14,139 nucleotides of DNA from Desulfobacteraceae bacterium (GTDB taxonomy: Bacteria; Desulfobacterota; Desulfobacteria; Desulfobacterales; Desulfosarcinaceae). Both the position numbers and the translations under genes were made by a program. Location: contig JALVQM010000278.1 of the NCBI GenBank assembly GCA_027025615.1, forward strand, positions 1 to 14,139. Reading direction: 5' to 3'. Positions 13,186 to 14,139 of this stretch are shown piece after piece. Position 1 is the first letter of the stretch; the number at the start of each line of letters is the position of its first letter. The notes under the pieces are model-generated. The model was not told where the DNA came from. It made no database searches and saw only the letters and a program-made list of their open reading frames with translations.

Positions 13186-14139
13186 ATGAAAAATCCCTTG
13201 CTCGCACCTGAACTGCGGGAATTCATTCAGGATGGAAAAGCCATTGAGCTGAAATCCTTGTTCGAATCCGGCCACCCGGTGGTAGTAGCCGAGTTTCTTT
13301 CGGCCTTGAACCCGGAGGAAGCCTGGCAGGCCCTGCAGCACGCAGACCCTAACCAGCGCGCAGAAATTTTTAGCAACCTGGAGCAGGATTTTCAGGCCGA
13401 AATCCTGGCCACCCTTGACCGCAACCAGGCTGCCCGCCTGCTTTCTGACATGCCTCCCGATGACCGGGCAGACCTTTTCAAACAAATACCAGAAGACAAG
13501 CAGGAAGAAATCCTGCCTGCCATGGCCCAGGCAGAAAGGGAAGATATCCGACGCCTGAGCGCATATGAAGAGGGAACCGCCGGCGCGGTCATGACCTCAG
13601 ACTACGCCACATTGACTCCGGATCTGACAGCAGCCCAGGCCATCGAACAGTTGAGACGCGAAGCTCCCAATGCTGAAACCATTTACTACGCCTATGTTGT
13701 CGATCCCAAACGCAGGCTGCTGGGTTTCGTCTCGTTGAAGGATTTGATCCTGGCAAGGCCATATCAAACCGTTAAAGAAATCATGCACCCGGAGGTTATT
13801 CACGTACGTGTCGATGAAGACCAGGAAAAGGCCGCCCGTAAAATTCAGAAATATGACTTGTTGGCCCTGCCGGTGATAAATGGCGGAGATGCCCTGGTCG
13901 GTATCATAACACACGACGACGCCATCGACATCATCACCCAGGAGCAGACCGAGGATATGGAAAAACTTATGGCCATCGGCGGTGCCCATGAAGTGAGTAC
14001 TTACATGAAAACCTCGGCCTGGGGACACTTCCGAAACCGCTGTGGCTGGATTATAATTCTGGCCCTGCTGGGTTTGATATCCGGGGCAATAGTCCAGCGG
14101 TATGAAGCTCTCATCCTCCAGTTCGCTATCCTGGCCACA
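13186..14139 (+). CDS. mgtE: Magnesium transporter MgtE, 3'-incomplete
   Basis: MgtE is a homodimeric inner-membrane Mg2+ channel gated by its cytoplasmic domains. The visible 318 residues contain the N-terminal superhelical domain (1-127; VVVAEFLSALNPEEAW, AARLLSDMPPDDRADLF), the transition EEGTAGAVMTSDY (128-140), tandem CBS domains (about 132-250; YAYVVDPKRRLLGFVSLKDL, ALPVINGGDALVGIITHDDA), the plug helix (about 252-280) and the first membrane helix (about 286-305). The C-terminal four or so helices lie beyond the window. The ATG follows GAGGTGA with a 3-nt gap. The frame has no stop before the window end. It lies 62 bp downstream of the small ORF and probably shares its promoter at 12894-12921. 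Confidence 0.94.
   Translation, partial: MKNPLLAPELREFIQDGKAIELKSLFESGHPVVVAEFLSALNPEEAWQALQHADPNQRAEIFSNLEQDFQAEILATLDRNQAARLLSDMPPDDRADLFKQIPEDKQEEILPAMAQAEREDIRRLSAYEEGTAGAVMTSDYATLTPDLTAAQAIEQLRREAPNAETIYYAYVVDPKRRLLGFVSLKDLILARPYQTVKEIMHPEVIHVRVDEDQEKAARKIQKYDLLALPVINGGDALVGIITHDDAIDIITQEQTEDMEKLMAIGGAHEVSTYMKTSAWGHFRNRCGWIIILALLGLISGAIVQRYEALILQFAILAT

Noticed and set aside
13120..14028. Minus-strand ORFs opposite mgtE (13120-13485, 13392-13592 and 13597-14028)
   Set aside because: They are antisense to the clear MgtE reading frame, which stays open to the window edge and carries all expected domains.

Overview
The window looks like a chromosomal segment of a Gram-negative anaerobe, most likely a sulfate-reducing Desulfobacterota (deltaproteobacterial) lineage. 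Three things suggest this: a chromosomal parAB locus embedded in housekeeping genes, a CooT-type nickel protein beside a DUF3842 protein, and a BepA-like periplasmic protease plus a lipoprotein, which imply an outer membrane. The taxonomic call is inference from gene content; no rRNA or tRNA gene is present.

Layout. (1) 2-1863, plus strand: a 5'-incomplete membrane protein with C-terminal HEAT-like helices, overlapped by a CPBP (CAAX-type) intramembrane protease. (2) 1945-2670, minus strand: an orphan CheY-like receiver and a small Smr-domain protein, divergent from plsY (2758-3375, plus), the phospholipid acyltransferase. (3) 3380-8066, minus strand: a tight six-gene run, parA - parB - NYN/YacP ribonuclease - DUF3842 - cooT - ispH::ubiA, with gaps of 12 to 51 bp and a probable promoter just upstream of parA. 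Its last gene is an unusual fusion of the isoprenoid enzyme IspH with a UbiA-type membrane prenyltransferase. (4) 8179-9621, plus strand: a periplasmic M48 metalloprotease with TPR repeats, divergent from parA. (5) 9716-12285, minus strand: a GerMN-domain putative lipoprotein whose stop overlaps the start (ATGA) of a stand-alone elongation factor G with a divergent domain IV. (6) 12383-12805: a decayed C-terminal fragment of a SpoIIE/PP2C-type phosphatase. (7) 12894-14139, plus strand: a strong promoter, a 45-codon small ORF, tandem RNA hairpins, and the magnesium transporter gene mgtE, which runs off the window. MgtE has no stop codon in the window, so a stop-to-stop ORF search misses it; it was found by direct translation.

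The most interesting parts are the mgtE leader (a small ORF with an acidic/proline stretch followed by mutually exclusive RNA pairings that reach the mgtE ribosome-binding site), the IspH-UbiA fusion with a degenerate first Asp motif, and the EF-G paralogue that lacks canonical domain IV tip residues. All functional statements are from reading the sequence; no database search was run.
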